From Alteromonas_F sp964429915 (lineage in GTDB: Bacteria; Pseudomonadota; Gammaproteobacteria; Enterobacterales; Alteromonadaceae), in the NCBI GenBank assembly GCA_964429915.1, contig CAYSDZ010000004.1:92195-156194 (forward strand): a stretch of 64,000 nt of DNA. Direction: 5' to 3'. The notes below the pieces were generated by a model. It was not told the DNA's origin, searched no databases, and saw nothing but the letters and a program-made list of their open reading frames with translations. How positions within the stretch are numbered: the stretch's first letter is position 1; the number at the start of each line of letters is the position of its first letter. This document shows, in pieces, positions 54,164-63,167 of this stretch. The position numbers were made by a program, and so were the translations under genes.

Positions 54164-55027
54164 ATGAATGCGGTAAAAAAAAGCCTGATCGGCTTACATA
54201 TCACAATGGTTCTGTTAGGCGGTACCGCTTTGTTTTCTCAAGTTATTGGCTTACCCGCGTTAAATATTACCTTGGGACGCTCACTGTTTGCGTGTGCAGT
54301 GCTTAGCTGTATTTTAGCTGCTCGAAAAGAAAGCATTGCTCTTTCCAACACCAAAGACTACTTGGTTGCATTTATTCTTGGCAGTTTAATGGCCGCTCAT
54401 TGGGCCACTTACTTTGCTGCCATGCAATATGCTGGAGTGTCGGTGGGTATTATTGCCCTATTTACATTCCCCGTTATTACCGTATTTCTCGAACCATTTT
54501 TTGAAACTCGCCGGCTACATTGGCAGGATGCACTCAGTGCTATTGTTGTTTTAATTGGCATTATGCTTATTGTTCCCACCCCAGATTTAAACAATCAAAT
54601 TACCTTGGGTGTGTCTGTTGGTGTGGTATCTGCCGTGTTGTATTCGCTAAGAAACCTTGCTCACCGTCGCTATTTCTCGCATTACAGTGGGATTAAAGCC
54701 ATGGCATGGCAAACTGCTGTTATTTGTTTAGTCTTAAGCCCGTTTGCAAGCAGCGAATTGATGACAGCCTCTCACCAAGACTGGCTTAAATTATTAGTGC
54801 TCGGCACTTTATTTACGGCTTTACCGCATGCGTTGGTTGCTCACTCATTAAAACATTTACGCGCTGCTACTTTTTCGCTAATCGCGTCAATGCAACCTTT
54901 TTATGGTGTGTTCCTTTCGATCGTTATTCTGAAAGAGTCACCGACACTCAGCACTATTATTGGCGGTTTATTGGTGACCTCAGCAGCCATTTATGAGACA
55001 GTAATCACTCATAAATCTACTTCATAA
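54164..55027 (+). CDS. EamA-family (DMT) transporter
   Basis: A 287-residue inner-membrane protein with about ten hydrophobic helices in two EamA repeats (first repeat including SLMAAHWATYFAAMQYAGVS; second ending PFYGVFLSIVILKESPTLST). This is the drug/metabolite transporter superfamily, whose members export amino acids, metabolites or drugs; the substrate is not predictable here. It starts 11 nt after psd and is followed closely by the GDPD gene, so it may be part of a small operon. Confidence 0.88.
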   Translation: MNAVKKSLIGLHITMVLLGGTALFSQVIGLPALNITLGRSLFACAVLSCILAARKESIALSNTKDYLVAFILGSLMAAHWATYFAAMQYAGVSVGIIALFTFPVITVFLEPFFETRRLHWQDALSAIVVLIGIMLIVPTPDLNNQITLGVSVGVVSAVLYSLRNLAHRRYFSHYSGIKAMAWQTAVICLVLSPFASSELMTASHQDWLKLLVLGTLFTALPHALVAHSLKHLRAATFSLIASMQPFYGVFLSIVILKESPTLSTIIGGLLVTSAAIYETVITHKSTS

Positions 55028-55046
55028 CAACTATTTCATAGCAACT

Positions 55047-55748
55047 ATGTTAGTGATAGGCCACAGAGGCGCAAGTGGATATGCGCCAGAAAACACTCTA
55101 AGCGCATTTGATTTAGCCATTGAACAAGGGGCTGACGGTATTGAATGCGACATCATTCAGCATGGTGATGAGTTTTTTGTTTTTCATGATTTCAGGTTAG
55201 ACAGAACCACTAATGCGACCGGCTTATTAACTCAATTCAGCCATGAAGAAATACGTTACATTGATGCAGGCAACGGACAGCGTATTCCTACTCTCACTAG
55301 TTTGGTTCAAAACTTAGCTAGTGAAAAACTGTGTAATTTAGAGCTGAAATCGGTATCAAATGTAAAGCACTTCAGCGACTGCTTAAGTGATTTACTAAAT
55401 AAAAACAATATTCCTGAAGAAAATATCATTATTTCATCTTTTCATCATGGCGTATTAAAGCAAGTACATGCGCTGAACAAACGAGTCGACATTGCTTATC
55501 TCATTGCGCATTACCCAGAAGATGTCGAACAGTATTTTCTGTCATTACCCTCACATTCAGTTAATGTCGCACTAGACATCATTGACGCTAACATGGTCGA
55601 CATAGCGCATAGCATGGGTAAACGCGTCATGGTTTACACAGTAAATCAGGTAGATGACATTAATATGTGCAAAGCTATAGGTGTGGATGGTATTTTTACT
55701 GATTACCCTTTGACCGCTGTGCAAGTTTTGTATCACCGACAAAGGTAA
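55047..55748 (+). CDS. Glycerophosphodiester phosphodiesterase (UgpQ-like)
   Basis: A 233-residue cytoplasmic GDPD. The catalytic and metal residues lie in GHRGASGYAPENTL, GIECDI and FHDFRLDRTT, and the late segment GVDGIFTDYPL is typical. It hydrolyses glycerophosphodiesters to glycerol-3-phosphate and an alcohol. No signal peptide, so it is UgpQ-like rather than periplasmic GlpQ. It is placed after psd and a transporter, consistent with phospholipid turnover. Confidence 0.9.
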   Translation: MLVIGHRGASGYAPENTLSAFDLAIEQGADGIECDIIQHGDEFFVFHDFRLDRTTNATGLLTQFSHEEIRYIDAGNGQRIPTLTSLVQNLASEKLCNLELKSVSNVKHFSDCLSDLLNKNNIPEENIIISSFHHGVLKQVHALNKRVDIAYLIAHYPEDVEQYFLSLPSHSVNVALDIIDANMVDIAHSMGKRVMVYTVNQVDDINMCKAIGVDGIFTDYPLTAVQVLYHRQR

Positions 55749-55809
55749 TTGTTTATAAGACTCCACGAGTTATAGCTAAAAAACTTCAAAAGCCCGGTTC
55801 AGACAAAGA

Positions 55810-56673
55810 CTAAAACGCTTCTACTTCTACAAAGCTTTGATGTTGTGCTTCGGTTGATGTTTTCTGTTGTGCAGTTGCAGAAGAACGAAGGCTGGGCTTT
55901 GGTACTGTAAAGTAGTCACTAACAGAATACAGTTCAACACCATGCTGTTCAATGTTCATTAGTGCGGATTGCAAAAATGCCAATGAAGAAGGGTAAGGAT
56001 GCGCGATACCTATGGCTCTACCATGTTTTTTTGCAATGCGGATCAAGCGAGAGAACTGCTGCTGATAGAACGCTGCAGTTTGTTGATGGTCCAAAAATAT
56101 ATGCCGCTGATCGGTGGGAATGCCCATCCTTTTGGCTGTTTCATAGGCGATAGAGAGAGGTGTTGTTCGACTATCCAAAAAAAACAACGATTGGCGCTTG
56201 AGTGCAAGCATTAGCTTGTTCATGGCGTCTTGTTGCGTGGTTAAGTGGCTACCCATGTGATTATTTACCCCGATGGCATAAGGCACACTATTTAGCGCTT
56301 CGTGCAAAACGTTTTCTATATCTTCTGAGAACATTCCGACGGTTAAAGCCGACGGTCCTAACTTATTATTGTTCGTTGCAGACATGGGAAGATGCAGCAT
56401 TACATCACGTCCCTGCTCGTGAGCCAATTCGGCAAAGAGTTTTGAATGTGGTGTTTTTGGAAGAATCGCAAAGGCAACTTCAGTTGGTAACTTTAATGCT
56501 TCTACTTCAGTTAGATTATAGCCTACATCGTCTAACACGATGATTACTTTTCCCTTTTTTTCATACTCCTGCGCATATAAATCTAAAGAATAACCCAAAG
56601 CCGCTAAACACAAACAAAACATTAAGCAACAGCGTTGAAAAGAGTAAAGGAGAGAGAGCAAAAGAAATACCAT
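55810..56673 (-). CDS. Divergent polysaccharide deacetylase family protein (YibQ-like)
   Basis: A 287-residue protein with an N-terminal hydrophobic signal (MFCLCLAALGYSLDLYAQ) and a divergent polysaccharide deacetylase (DUF610) domain: KVIIVLDDVGYNLTEVEAL, VAFAILPKTPHSK, MLHLPMSATN, VNNHMGSHLT and FFLDSRTTP. E. coli has yibQ beside envC in the same order. The family's substrate is not settled; periplasmic location is inferred from the signal. Start 56673 is kept, although an internal ATG at 56622 would also leave a signal peptide. Confidence 0.88.
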   Translation of the reverse strand: MVFLLLSLLYSFQRCCLMFCLCLAALGYSLDLYAQEYEKKGKVIIVLDDVGYNLTEVEALKLPTEVAFAILPKTPHSKLFAELAHEQGRDVMLHLPMSATNNNKLGPSALTVGMFSEDIENVLHEALNSVPYAIGVNNHMGSHLTTQQDAMNKLMLALKRQSLFFLDSRTTPLSIAYETAKRMGIPTDQRHIFLDHQQTAAFYQQQFSRLIRIAKKHGRAIGIAHPYPSSLAFLQSALMNIEQHGVELYSVSDYFTVPKPSLRSSATAQQKTSTEAQHQSFVEVEAF

Positions 56674-56784
56674 ATCCTATGTGATTTTTGTTTAAACCTT
56701 GATTGGTAAACGCAGTGAGTAAAATTGAAACAAGATAACCTGAAACAACACCAATCGGCCAAGCTAAAGTACCAAACTAAGCCC

Positions 56785-57912
56785 TTAAAAAGCAATCCAT
56801 TCCGATGGATTTAACGCTTTACCCTTGTGTCTTACTTCAAAATACAAATTAGGATACGCTTGTCCGCCGCTTTGCCCCAATAAAGCCATAGTCTCACCTG
56901 CCTTTACTAATTCACCCACCTGCTTGAGTAAGGCTTGATTATGACCATACACACTCATATAACCTTCTCCGTGGTCGACGATGATCACTAAACCAAAGCC
57001 TTTCAACCAGTCAGCATATAATACTCGGCCTTGATGTATTGCTTTAACGGCACCACCTTCACTGCCTTCAACAATAATGCCTTTCCATCGCACTTGGCCT
57101 TGACGACGCTTGCCGTATAATCGCTGCACTCTGCCTGATGCAGGACGAATCAGCTTACCTTTAAACTCCCTTAAGCCATTAAGCGACAAGTCGTTTGCCT
57201 GTGTTTTCTTTCTGGCTTGTTCGGCTTTCTCAATTGCGCTAATTAAAGCCTTTTCGTTTTGTTCGAGAGTAGAAACCACTTCAGCTTCAGACGAAATAGT
57301 TTTATTTAGCTTTGCTAAGGTTGATTGCCGGTCTTGTTGGCGCGCTTCTAATTCAGCACGCTGTTGTATTTGTTGCTGCAATAATGCATTTAGTTTTTTT
57401 GCTGCTTCGTTGAGCCTTGCAGTAATGCTTTCTAACTCAGCGATGTCCTTTTTAAACTGGGAAATAGCAGCCTGACGCGCTGCATTAAAGTATTGATAGT
57501 AAGTAAGTACACGCTCAAATTTCAGCGCGTCTTCTTGATTCAGCAACATTTTCGCATAATCGTAATTTCCAGCCATATACGCGCTTTTTACTTGAGCGGC
57601 TAATTTATCCTGTTGCTGATTGATGCGTTGTTTAAGTAGGTCAGACTGCTTTGTTAAATTTTCTTGCTCCGTTTTGTTATAACGCAATTCATTTTTAGTA
57701 TTGTTTAGCGATTTGGCTGTTGCAGCGATGGCTTCCTCAGACCTGCGTAATACGGCTGTTAATTCTTTAGCCGAAGCGCGACTCGACTGTAATTTGCGCT
57801 GACGTTCAGCCAATTCTTTTTGTAACGCTTTTAATTGTTCAGATTGTGAAGTTTGCGCACTCACACCAAAAAACAAGGCACTTAAGAAAAGTGTGTAAAC
57901 AACATACTTCAA
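56785..57912 (-). CDS. envC: Murein hydrolase activator EnvC
   Basis: A 375-residue periplasmic protein with a signal peptide (about 19 residues), a long coiled coil (about 20-240) and a C-terminal LytM/M23 domain. The metal ligands of active M23 enzymes are missing: the expected H-x-x-x-D position reads IIVEGSEGG and the H-x-H position reads NLYFEV. This degeneracy is normal for EnvC, which activates amidases AmiA/AmiB at the division septum rather than cutting itself. The coiled coil would bind FtsEX. Confidence 0.93.
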   Translation of the reverse strand: MKYVVYTLFLSALFFGVSAQTSQSEQLKALQKELAERQRKLQSSRASAKELTAVLRRSEEAIAATAKSLNNTKNELRYNKTEQENLTKQSDLLKQRINQQQDKLAAQVKSAYMAGNYDYAKMLLNQEDALKFERVLTYYQYFNAARQAAISQFKKDIAELESITARLNEAAKKLNALLQQQIQQRAELEARQQDRQSTLAKLNKTISSEAEVVSTLEQNEKALISAIEKAEQARKKTQANDLSLNGLREFKGKLIRPASGRVQRLYGKRRQGQVRWKGIIVEGSEGGAVKAIHQGRVLYADWLKGFGLVIIVDHGEGYMSVYGHNQALLKQVGELVKAGETMALLGQSGGQAYPNLYFEVRHKGKALNPSEWIAF

Positions 57913-57996
57913 CTTTCACCCCACTTTTTTATTTCCGATGTTCAACCATGCAAGCTTATCACAGGCCAAGAGCAAATTTTTTAAAGAAATGCTGGA

Positions 57997-58033
57997 AGCG
58001 TCTTTCTTTTATGCACTGGGCGCCCTTCATTAG
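57997..58033. repeat. Possible degenerate half of the dispersed hairpin repeat
   Basis: AGCGTCTTTCTTTTA is identical to the right arm start of copy B (53122-53136), and the following GCACTGGG...CATTAG loosely follows it. The left arm and core are absent. It lies upstream of envC in a gene-free 240-bp gap. Confidence 0.35.
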
Positions 58034-58154
58034 GCGTGAGCTAAAGTAAAATAAAAGTTTGCACTTAGCTAATAATGAAACAAACCAATACCACTGGTTT
58101 TCATCATCAAAATCGCTATACTCTGCGCTGTTTTTGTTTGTTTGAGAGTAAAAA

Positions 58155-58583
58155 ATGCAGCAAGTTATAGAGTTTGCCAGTAACCATTTAATATTATCAG
58201 TGGCTTGGGTGGTACTATTCGTTTTAATTATCTATAGCTATATAAGTGGTGCATTTTCACCTATTAAAGCACTCAGCACACACGACGCGACGCTTAAAAT
58301 AAATAAAGAAGATGCAGTAATAGTGGATGTTCGCGATACCAAGGCATTTAATTCAGGACATATTTTAGATGCCAAGCAGCTTAAACCTGAGGCAATTCGC
58401 AATAAGCAGTTCGCTTCGCTTGAAAAATACAAAGACAAACCCATTATTGTTGTTTGCGCAATGGGCAACGTTTCTCGCAGCACGGCAACTGAGCTCCATA
58501 AACAAGGTTTTGCGCATGTCAATATATTGCAAGGTGGAATGAGCAGCTGGGAATCGGCTGGGTTACCTTTAAGTAAAAGCTAA
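58155..58583 (+). CDS. Rhodanese-like membrane protein (YibN-like)
   Basis: A 142-residue protein with an N-terminal TM helix (about 10-30) and a cytoplasmic rhodanese domain: AVIVDVRDTKAFNSGHILDA, and active-site loop VVCAMGNVSRSTA with the catalytic Cys. It may carry sulfur or be a sulfurtransferase. It heads the conserved yibN-grxC-secB-gpsA cluster. YibN has been associated with membrane protein biogenesis in E. coli. A canonical gammaproteobacterial context supports the name. Confidence 0.92.
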   Translation: MQQVIEFASNHLILSVAWVVLFVLIIYSYISGAFSPIKALSTHDATLKINKEDAVIVDVRDTKAFNSGHILDAKQLKPEAIRNKQFASLEKYKDKPIIVVCAMGNVSRSTATELHKQGFAHVNILQGGMSSWESAGLPLSKS

Positions 58584-58602
58584 GTTAAGTTAAGAGAACG
58601 CG

Positions 58603-58860
58603 ATGAGCAAAATTGAAATTTATACCAAGGGTTATTGCCCCTATTGTACAAGAGCAAAAGCATTACTGGGCGAAAAGGGGGCGGAGTACATTGAATACCC
58701 CATCGACAAGCAGCCAGAACTTAGAGAAAAAATGCTAAAACGCGCCAATGGTGGGTATACCGTTCCACAAATTTTCATCAATGATAAACACATTGGTGGG
58801 TGTGACGACCTCTACGCGTTAGAAAGAAATGACAAATTAGACCCTCTGTTAAAAGGGTAA
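58603..58860 (+). CDS. grxC: Glutaredoxin 3
   Basis: An 85-residue glutaredoxin with active site CPYC (GYCPYCTRAK), the GSH-binding TVPQIFIND cis-Pro loop and GGCDDLYAL. It reduces disulfides and mixed disulfides with glutathione. It lies between yibN and secB, as in E. coli, with short gaps suggesting one transcript. Confidence 0.96.
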   Translation: MSKIEIYTKGYCPYCTRAKALLGEKGAEYIEYPIDKQPELREKMLKRANGGYTVPQIFINDKHIGGCDDLYALERNDKLDPLLKG

Positions 58861-58878
58861 AAGAAAAAGGAAACAGCC

Positions 58879-59391
58879 ATGGCTGAAGAACATGATCAGA
58901 GCGCGGCACAAGGTGCAGCGCAAAAGCAAACAGTACAACTGCAAATTCAGCGTATCTATACTAAAGATATGTCGTTTGAAACCCCTAATTCTCCGACCAT
59001 CTTCTCAAAGGAGTGGAAGCCAGAGGTGCAATTAGATATCGACACGCGCTCAAATAAGCTAGATAACAACCTTTATGAAGTGGTATTAGCAATTACTGTA
59101 ACCGCAACGGTTGAAGGCGAAACAGCGTTCTTATGTGAAGTACAGCAAGCTGGAATCTTCGCGATTGGCGATATGCCCGAACCTAACCTAGCGCATACCA
59201 TAGGGTCATATTGCCCCAACACCTTATTCCCTTATGCTCGCGAAACTATCTCGAATTTGGTAAATCGTGGTACTTTCCCTCCGTTGAATCTAGCACCCGT
59301 TAATTTTGACGCAATCTTTGCTGCTTACGTTCAAAAGCGCAAACAACAAGCCGACGCTGAAATGCAATCTGCACCTAAGTTAGATGCATAA
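58879..59391 (+). CDS. secB: Protein-export chaperone SecB
   Basis: A 170-residue SecB, a tetrameric cytosolic chaperone that keeps preproteins unfolded and hands them to SecA. Family blocks are LQIQRIYTKDMSFETPNSP, QAGIFAIGDMPE and the highly conserved NTLFPYARETISNLVNRGTF. It has the normal position between grxC and gpsA. The length is slightly above E. coli SecB (155) because of polar tails. Confidence 0.97.
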   Translation: MAEEHDQSAAQGAAQKQTVQLQIQRIYTKDMSFETPNSPTIFSKEWKPEVQLDIDTRSNKLDNNLYEVVLAITVTATVEGETAFLCEVQQAGIFAIGDMPEPNLAHTIGSYCPNTLFPYARETISNLVNRGTFPPLNLAPVNFDAIFAAYVQKRKQQADAEMQSAPKLDA

Positions 59392-59421
59392 ACACGTTAG
59401 ACGCACAAATAAGGCATCGTT

Positions 59422-60429
59422 GTGAGTAATAAGCGTGATGCCATAGCAGTGTTAGGTGCTGGTTCTTACGGCACCGCCCTCGCTTTGTGTTTATCGCGCA
59501 ACAAAGTCCCTACGTTCATTTGGGGTCGCTCGCAACCCCATGTTCAGCAATTAATTCAAGACAGGGAAAACAAACGTTATCTACGCAACTTTTCTTTTCC
59601 TGATGCATTGCACCCTATATCCGACTTACGCGATATTGTCGGTCAAGCATACGACTTGCTCCTCGTGGTCCCGAGCCATGGTTTTAAAGATCTGCTACTG
59701 CAATTAAAGCCCATTTTAACCGACCAACACACCATAACATGGGCGACAAAAGGGCTTGAGCCTGGAACGGGACGATTACTGCATGAGGTTGCCCGAGAAG
59801 TGTTAGGCGATACAATCCCCTTAGCGGTCCTCTCCGGCCCTACCTTTGCAAACGAAATGGCTGCTGCATTGCCAACCGCAATTTCTTTATCATCCGACAA
59901 TCAAGCACTGATCGACAGCATTGCAAGCAAGCTACATTGTAAGCAGTCATTTCGAGTGTATAAAAACGCGGATATTATAGGCGTTCAGTTGGGTGGTGCG
60001 GTAAAGAATGTGATTGCGATTGGCGCAGGTCTTGCCGATGGTTTGGGTTTTGGTGCAAATGCCAGAACCGCACTGATCACACGCGGACTTGCCGAAATGG
60101 CAAGACTCGGCAGCGCACTTGGCGCGTCAAGCGAGACCTTCATGGGGATGGCAGGATTAGGAGATTTGGTATTAACCTGTACCGACAATCAATCTAGAAA
60201 TCGTCGTTTCGGCCTGGCCTTAGGTCAAGGAAAAGAGGTTGACTCAGCCATGAAAGAAATTGGCCAAGTGGTAGAAGGGTATCGAAATACGCAAGAAGTA
60301 AAGCTGCTGTCTGAAAGTTATTGTGTTGAAATGCCGATTTGCGAACAAATTTACGCGGTGCTTTACCAAGGTAAATCAGCAAAAGAAGCCGCGCTGACGT
60401 TACTGAGCCGAGATATGCGAGAGGAATAA
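59422..60429 (+). CDS. gpsA: Glycerol-3-phosphate dehydrogenase [NAD(P)+] GpsA
   Basis: A 335-residue cytosolic enzyme reducing dihydroxyacetone phosphate to sn-glycerol-3-phosphate for phospholipid synthesis. It has the Rossmann motif VLGAGSYGTALAL, catalytic Lys region GGAVKNVIAIGAGLADGL, and TCTDNQSRNRRFG. It starts with GTG. It follows secB as in E. coli; cysE, which follows gpsA in E. coli, is replaced by convergent trmL, with 2 bp between the stops. Confidence 0.97.
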   Translation: MSNKRDAIAVLGAGSYGTALALCLSRNKVPTFIWGRSQPHVQQLIQDRENKRYLRNFSFPDALHPISDLRDIVGQAYDLLLVVPSHGFKDLLLQLKPILTDQHTITWATKGLEPGTGRLLHEVAREVLGDTIPLAVLSGPTFANEMAAALPTAISLSSDNQALIDSIASKLHCKQSFRVYKNADIIGVQLGGAVKNVIAIGAGLADGLGFGANARTALITRGLAEMARLGSALGASSETFMGMAGLGDLVLTCTDNQSRNRRFGLALGQGKEVDSAMKEIGQVVEGYRNTQEVKLLSESYCVEMPICEQIYAVLYQGKSAKEAALTLLSRDMREE

Positions 60430-60431
60430 AT

Positions 60432-60896
60432 TCAGCTTCCGTTTTTAAAACCAAATTGCCGCCACGCTTCATACACACAAACCGATACTGCATTAGACAA
60501 ATTCATACTGCGACTCCCTTCCAACATAGGAATACGAATGTGTTGTGCTTGAGGCAATGCTGCGATGACTGAGTCTGGTAAACCTCGTGTTTCCGGCCCA
60601 AACAAAATCGCATCACCGGCCTGATATTGAGCCTCTGAATGAAACACTGTACCCGAAGTTTCACATGCAAATAAGCGACCTTTAAGTGCATGTTGCACAT
60701 AATCTTGTAGACTTTTATAGCGCTGCACGTGGGCAAATTCGTGATAGTCTAAGCCGGCTCGTCGCACGCGTTTATCATCCCAGTCAAACCCTAGGGGCTC
60801 AATTAAATGTAAACGAAAGCCGGTGTTGGCACACAGGCGGATAATATTACCCGTATTGGGCGGAATTTCAGGTTCGAACAGAACAATGTCGAGCAT
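60432..60896 (-). CDS. trmL: tRNA (cytidine/uridine-2'-O-)-methyltransferase TrmL
   Basis: A 154-residue single-domain SPOUT methyltransferase (YibK). Motifs are IPPNTGNIIRLCANTG, ILFGPETRGLP and the C-terminal SRSMNLSNAVSVCVYEA, which form the knot and SAM site. TrmL methylates the wobble nucleotide 34 of tRNA-Leu isoacceptors. The size equals E. coli TrmL (157). It is followed 8 nt upstream by the hydrolase gene on the same strand. Confidence 0.95.
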   Translation of the reverse strand: MLDIVLFEPEIPPNTGNIIRLCANTGFRLHLIEPLGFDWDDKRVRRAGLDYHEFAHVQRYKSLQDYVQHALKGRLFACETSGTVFHSEAQYQAGDAILFGPETRGLPDSVIAALPQAQHIRIPMLEGSRSMNLSNAVSVCVYEAWRQFGFKNGS

Positions 60897-60904
60897 AAAG
60901 AGGC

Positions 60905-61810
60905 TTATTTCAGTAAAAATTCGATCGTTTGTTTGATCACAGGGTTGCGGTATTCATCGGCCTCGCACAATAGCTCATGATAAGCACCGTTGACAAGCAC
61001 GTATTCTGCTTGTTGAAACTGACGAGCGACACTCTCTTGTCGTTTATTATCAATAATCAAATCTTTCCCTGAGCTAAAAACAAGTGTGGGTGTAGAAATT
61101 AACCTAGCCTCTTTCTCAATTTTATCCATGGCAGCGAGTGCTGCTGCCAGCCATTCGGTCGTCACTCCACCCAGTCGCAAATCGGGTTGGTTTGCATACA
61201 AGGTTACCATGGCTTGATAGCGCGGCTCACTGTGAGTGAGCCTATTGAAAGCAAAAGGGTGCGCCAAATACGCTCGTTGTCCAAAAAAATAATCAGCTTG
61301 CTGTTTTTTAAGTTTAGTTTTATACCGCCCTGCACCGAGTAACCAAGAAGAAAGCCATGATGGTAAGGCTGGTTTAATGCCAAACATAGGGGAGCACAGC
61401 ACCGCCTTTTGAAATAGCTTGGGAGCAGCAAGCATGGTAAGCGCGCCTATTGCTCCTCCCATTGAGTGACATAGCGCAAAAAGCCGTCCATCCCATTTTT
61501 TCTCAACGACTTGTTCTACGAAGGTCAAAACGTCGGTGACGTAATCATCAAAACTGTCTACAAAGCCTTTTTGCGTTTCTTGAAGCATGCGGCCTGATAG
61601 CCCCTGCCCTCTGTGATCCAAGGTGAATACTGCAAACCCGCTAGCGTAAAGTTCAGCCATCACCTCTTGATATTTCAAGTAGGTCTCAACGCGCCCGTTC
61701 ATAATTAACACCGCGCTGTGTGCATTGCTTGGTATTGCCCAAGCGTAGGCTATCGGCACATCGCCAAAACCACTAAACACACCCGTTTGATCAAGCACGA
61801 ACTCAAGCAC
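60905..61810 (-). CDS. Alpha/beta hydrolase, lysophospholipase-like (PldB type)
   Basis: A 301-residue serine hydrolase. The nucleophile elbow is CHSMGGAIG, the strand before it includes TLDHRGQGLSGR, and the acidic and His residues are suggested in VFSSGKDLIIDN and GAYHELLCEADEY. This is the Hydrolase_4 (lysophospholipase/monoglyceride lipase) pattern, similar to PldB. No signal peptide, so it is probably cytosolic or inner-membrane associated. It overlaps the sensor kinase gene by 8 nt and may be co-transcribed with cpxRA. Confidence 0.88.
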   Translation of the reverse strand: MLEFVLDQTGVFSGFGDVPIAYAWAIPSNAHSAVLIMNGRVETYLKYQEVMAELYASGFAVFTLDHRGQGLSGRMLQETQKGFVDSFDDYVTDVLTFVEQVVEKKWDGRLFALCHSMGGAIGALTMLAAPKLFQKAVLCSPMFGIKPALPSWLSSWLLGAGRYKTKLKKQQADYFFGQRAYLAHPFAFNRLTHSEPRYQAMVTLYANQPDLRLGGVTTEWLAAALAAMDKIEKEARLISTPTLVFSSGKDLIIDNKRQESVARQFQQAEYVLVNGAYHELLCEADEYRNPVIKQTIEFLLK

Positions 61811-63167
61811 GAACTGGTACTCTGATCACAATGCACAATCCTCCGTCGTCACTTTTTTTGGCATGCACCTCTCCTTTATGATGATGAATTGCAGCTTGGG
61901 TAATAGCCAAGCCTAAACCGATTCCACCCGTTTGTGCGTTTCTTGCATTATCGCTTCGATAAAACGGTTTAAAAACGTTTTCACATTCTTGGTGACTCAG
62001 TCCCCCACCATTATCGTGCACTTCCGCTACCCAGTGCGCTGGCTGAAGCGAAAAGCTTACACGCACATAACTTTGAGTATAACGGATAGCATTCCTAATC
62101 ACGTTTTCAAGTGCGCTTTGCATGGCATCTATTTGGCAGTGTATGGTTACTTGAGGAATGTCATTGACGTGAAATGTAATCCCCTTTTGTGATGCCTCAA
62201 ACATGGCATTATTGACGACCTCTTCAAACAACTTATCTAATGCAATTTTTTCTTTCTTAGCCATGCCAGCCTCGGTGCGTGATAGCGCAAGCACATCAGC
62301 AATTAAAGCATCCATTTTCGCGGTTTCTTTTTCAATCCGTTGAAAGGACAATTTTGCTTCATTCGATGGCGAGGTGTTCGCTTCTGCCAATGCCACTGCC
62401 ATATTCAATCTCGCTAAAGGTGAGCGCAATTCGTGCGACACATCCGCTAATAAACGTTGTTGAGCGTGCCAATTGTTTTCAATTCTCTGGGCCATGGCAT
62501 TAAAGGTATTCGCTAAATTGCCCAATTCATCTTTACCAAAATGTTCTGTTTCCACCCGAGCATGCCATTGCCCATTCGCAAGCTCCGTTGCCGCTTTGCG
62601 TAAGGCTGAAATGGGACGAAGGACGGATTTAGAAAAAACAAAACTATAAACAAGTGATAAGCCAAACAAAACGACTAGTAGCGTTAAAACCATAGGAAAC
62701 GGTTTTTGTGCGTTAGGTACCATTTCTAATAAAAACAATAAATACGACTTCCCATTTTGATTGATGGGATGAGGCCCTACTAAGCGATATACTTGTCGCG
62801 TAAGCTGTAGAGGTGTCACTTGGCCTGATAAACGCTGAATATCACGCTCTAAGCGTTTTTCAAATGGCGATCTTCTAGCAAATACGATTTTGGTCTCGTT
62901 GTCATATAACACGTATGAAAACCGCCTGTTTCTGGCTGAGTTTCTGATTATTCTCGCAATGGGCTGATTTTGGTCAAAAGCACGAACAATACGTGTCTTT
63001 GCTCTCGCTAAGCGCTCGATATCACTATTTTCCACTTTGGCAATGTCGAGATCAGAAGCGCTAACCCTAACGATTGCCCACACACATAATAAAGCAACGA
63101 GAATAGTGACCCAAAACCCTATCAGTAAACGAGTGCCAACATTAAAAAGCGGCATGCTTAGTCGCAT
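61803..63167 (-). CDS. cpxA: Sensor histidine kinase, CpxA-like
   Basis: A 454-residue two-TM kinase: TM1 (about 12-32), a periplasmic sensor, TM2 (about 160-180), HAMP (SKSVLRPISALRKAATELAN), HisKA with DVSHELRSPLARL, and HATPase with ENVIRNAIRYTQ, VHDNGGGL and GIGLGLAITQ. The layout and the partner (RrpA/OmpR-type regulator with CpxR-like C-terminus) point to CpxA, the envelope-stress sensor. It overlaps the regulator gene by 10 nt. Confidence 0.87.
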   Translation of the reverse strand: MRLSMPLFNVGTRLLIGFWVTILVALLCVWAIVRVSASDLDIAKVENSDIERLARAKTRIVRAFDQNQPIARIIRNSARNRRFSYVLYDNETKIVFARRSPFEKRLERDIQRLSGQVTPLQLTRQVYRLVGPHPINQNGKSYLLFLLEMVPNAQKPFPMVLTLLVVLFGLSLVYSFVFSKSVLRPISALRKAATELANGQWHARVETEHFGKDELGNLANTFNAMAQRIENNWHAQQRLLADVSHELRSPLARLNMAVALAEANTSPSNEAKLSFQRIEKETAKMDALIADVLALSRTEAGMAKKEKIALDKLFEEVVNNAMFEASQKGITFHVNDIPQVTIHCQIDAMQSALENVIRNAIRYTQSYVRVSFSLQPAHWVAEVHDNGGGLSHQECENVFKPFYRSDNARNAQTGGIGLGLAITQAAIHHHKGEVHAKKSDDGGLCIVIRVPVRA

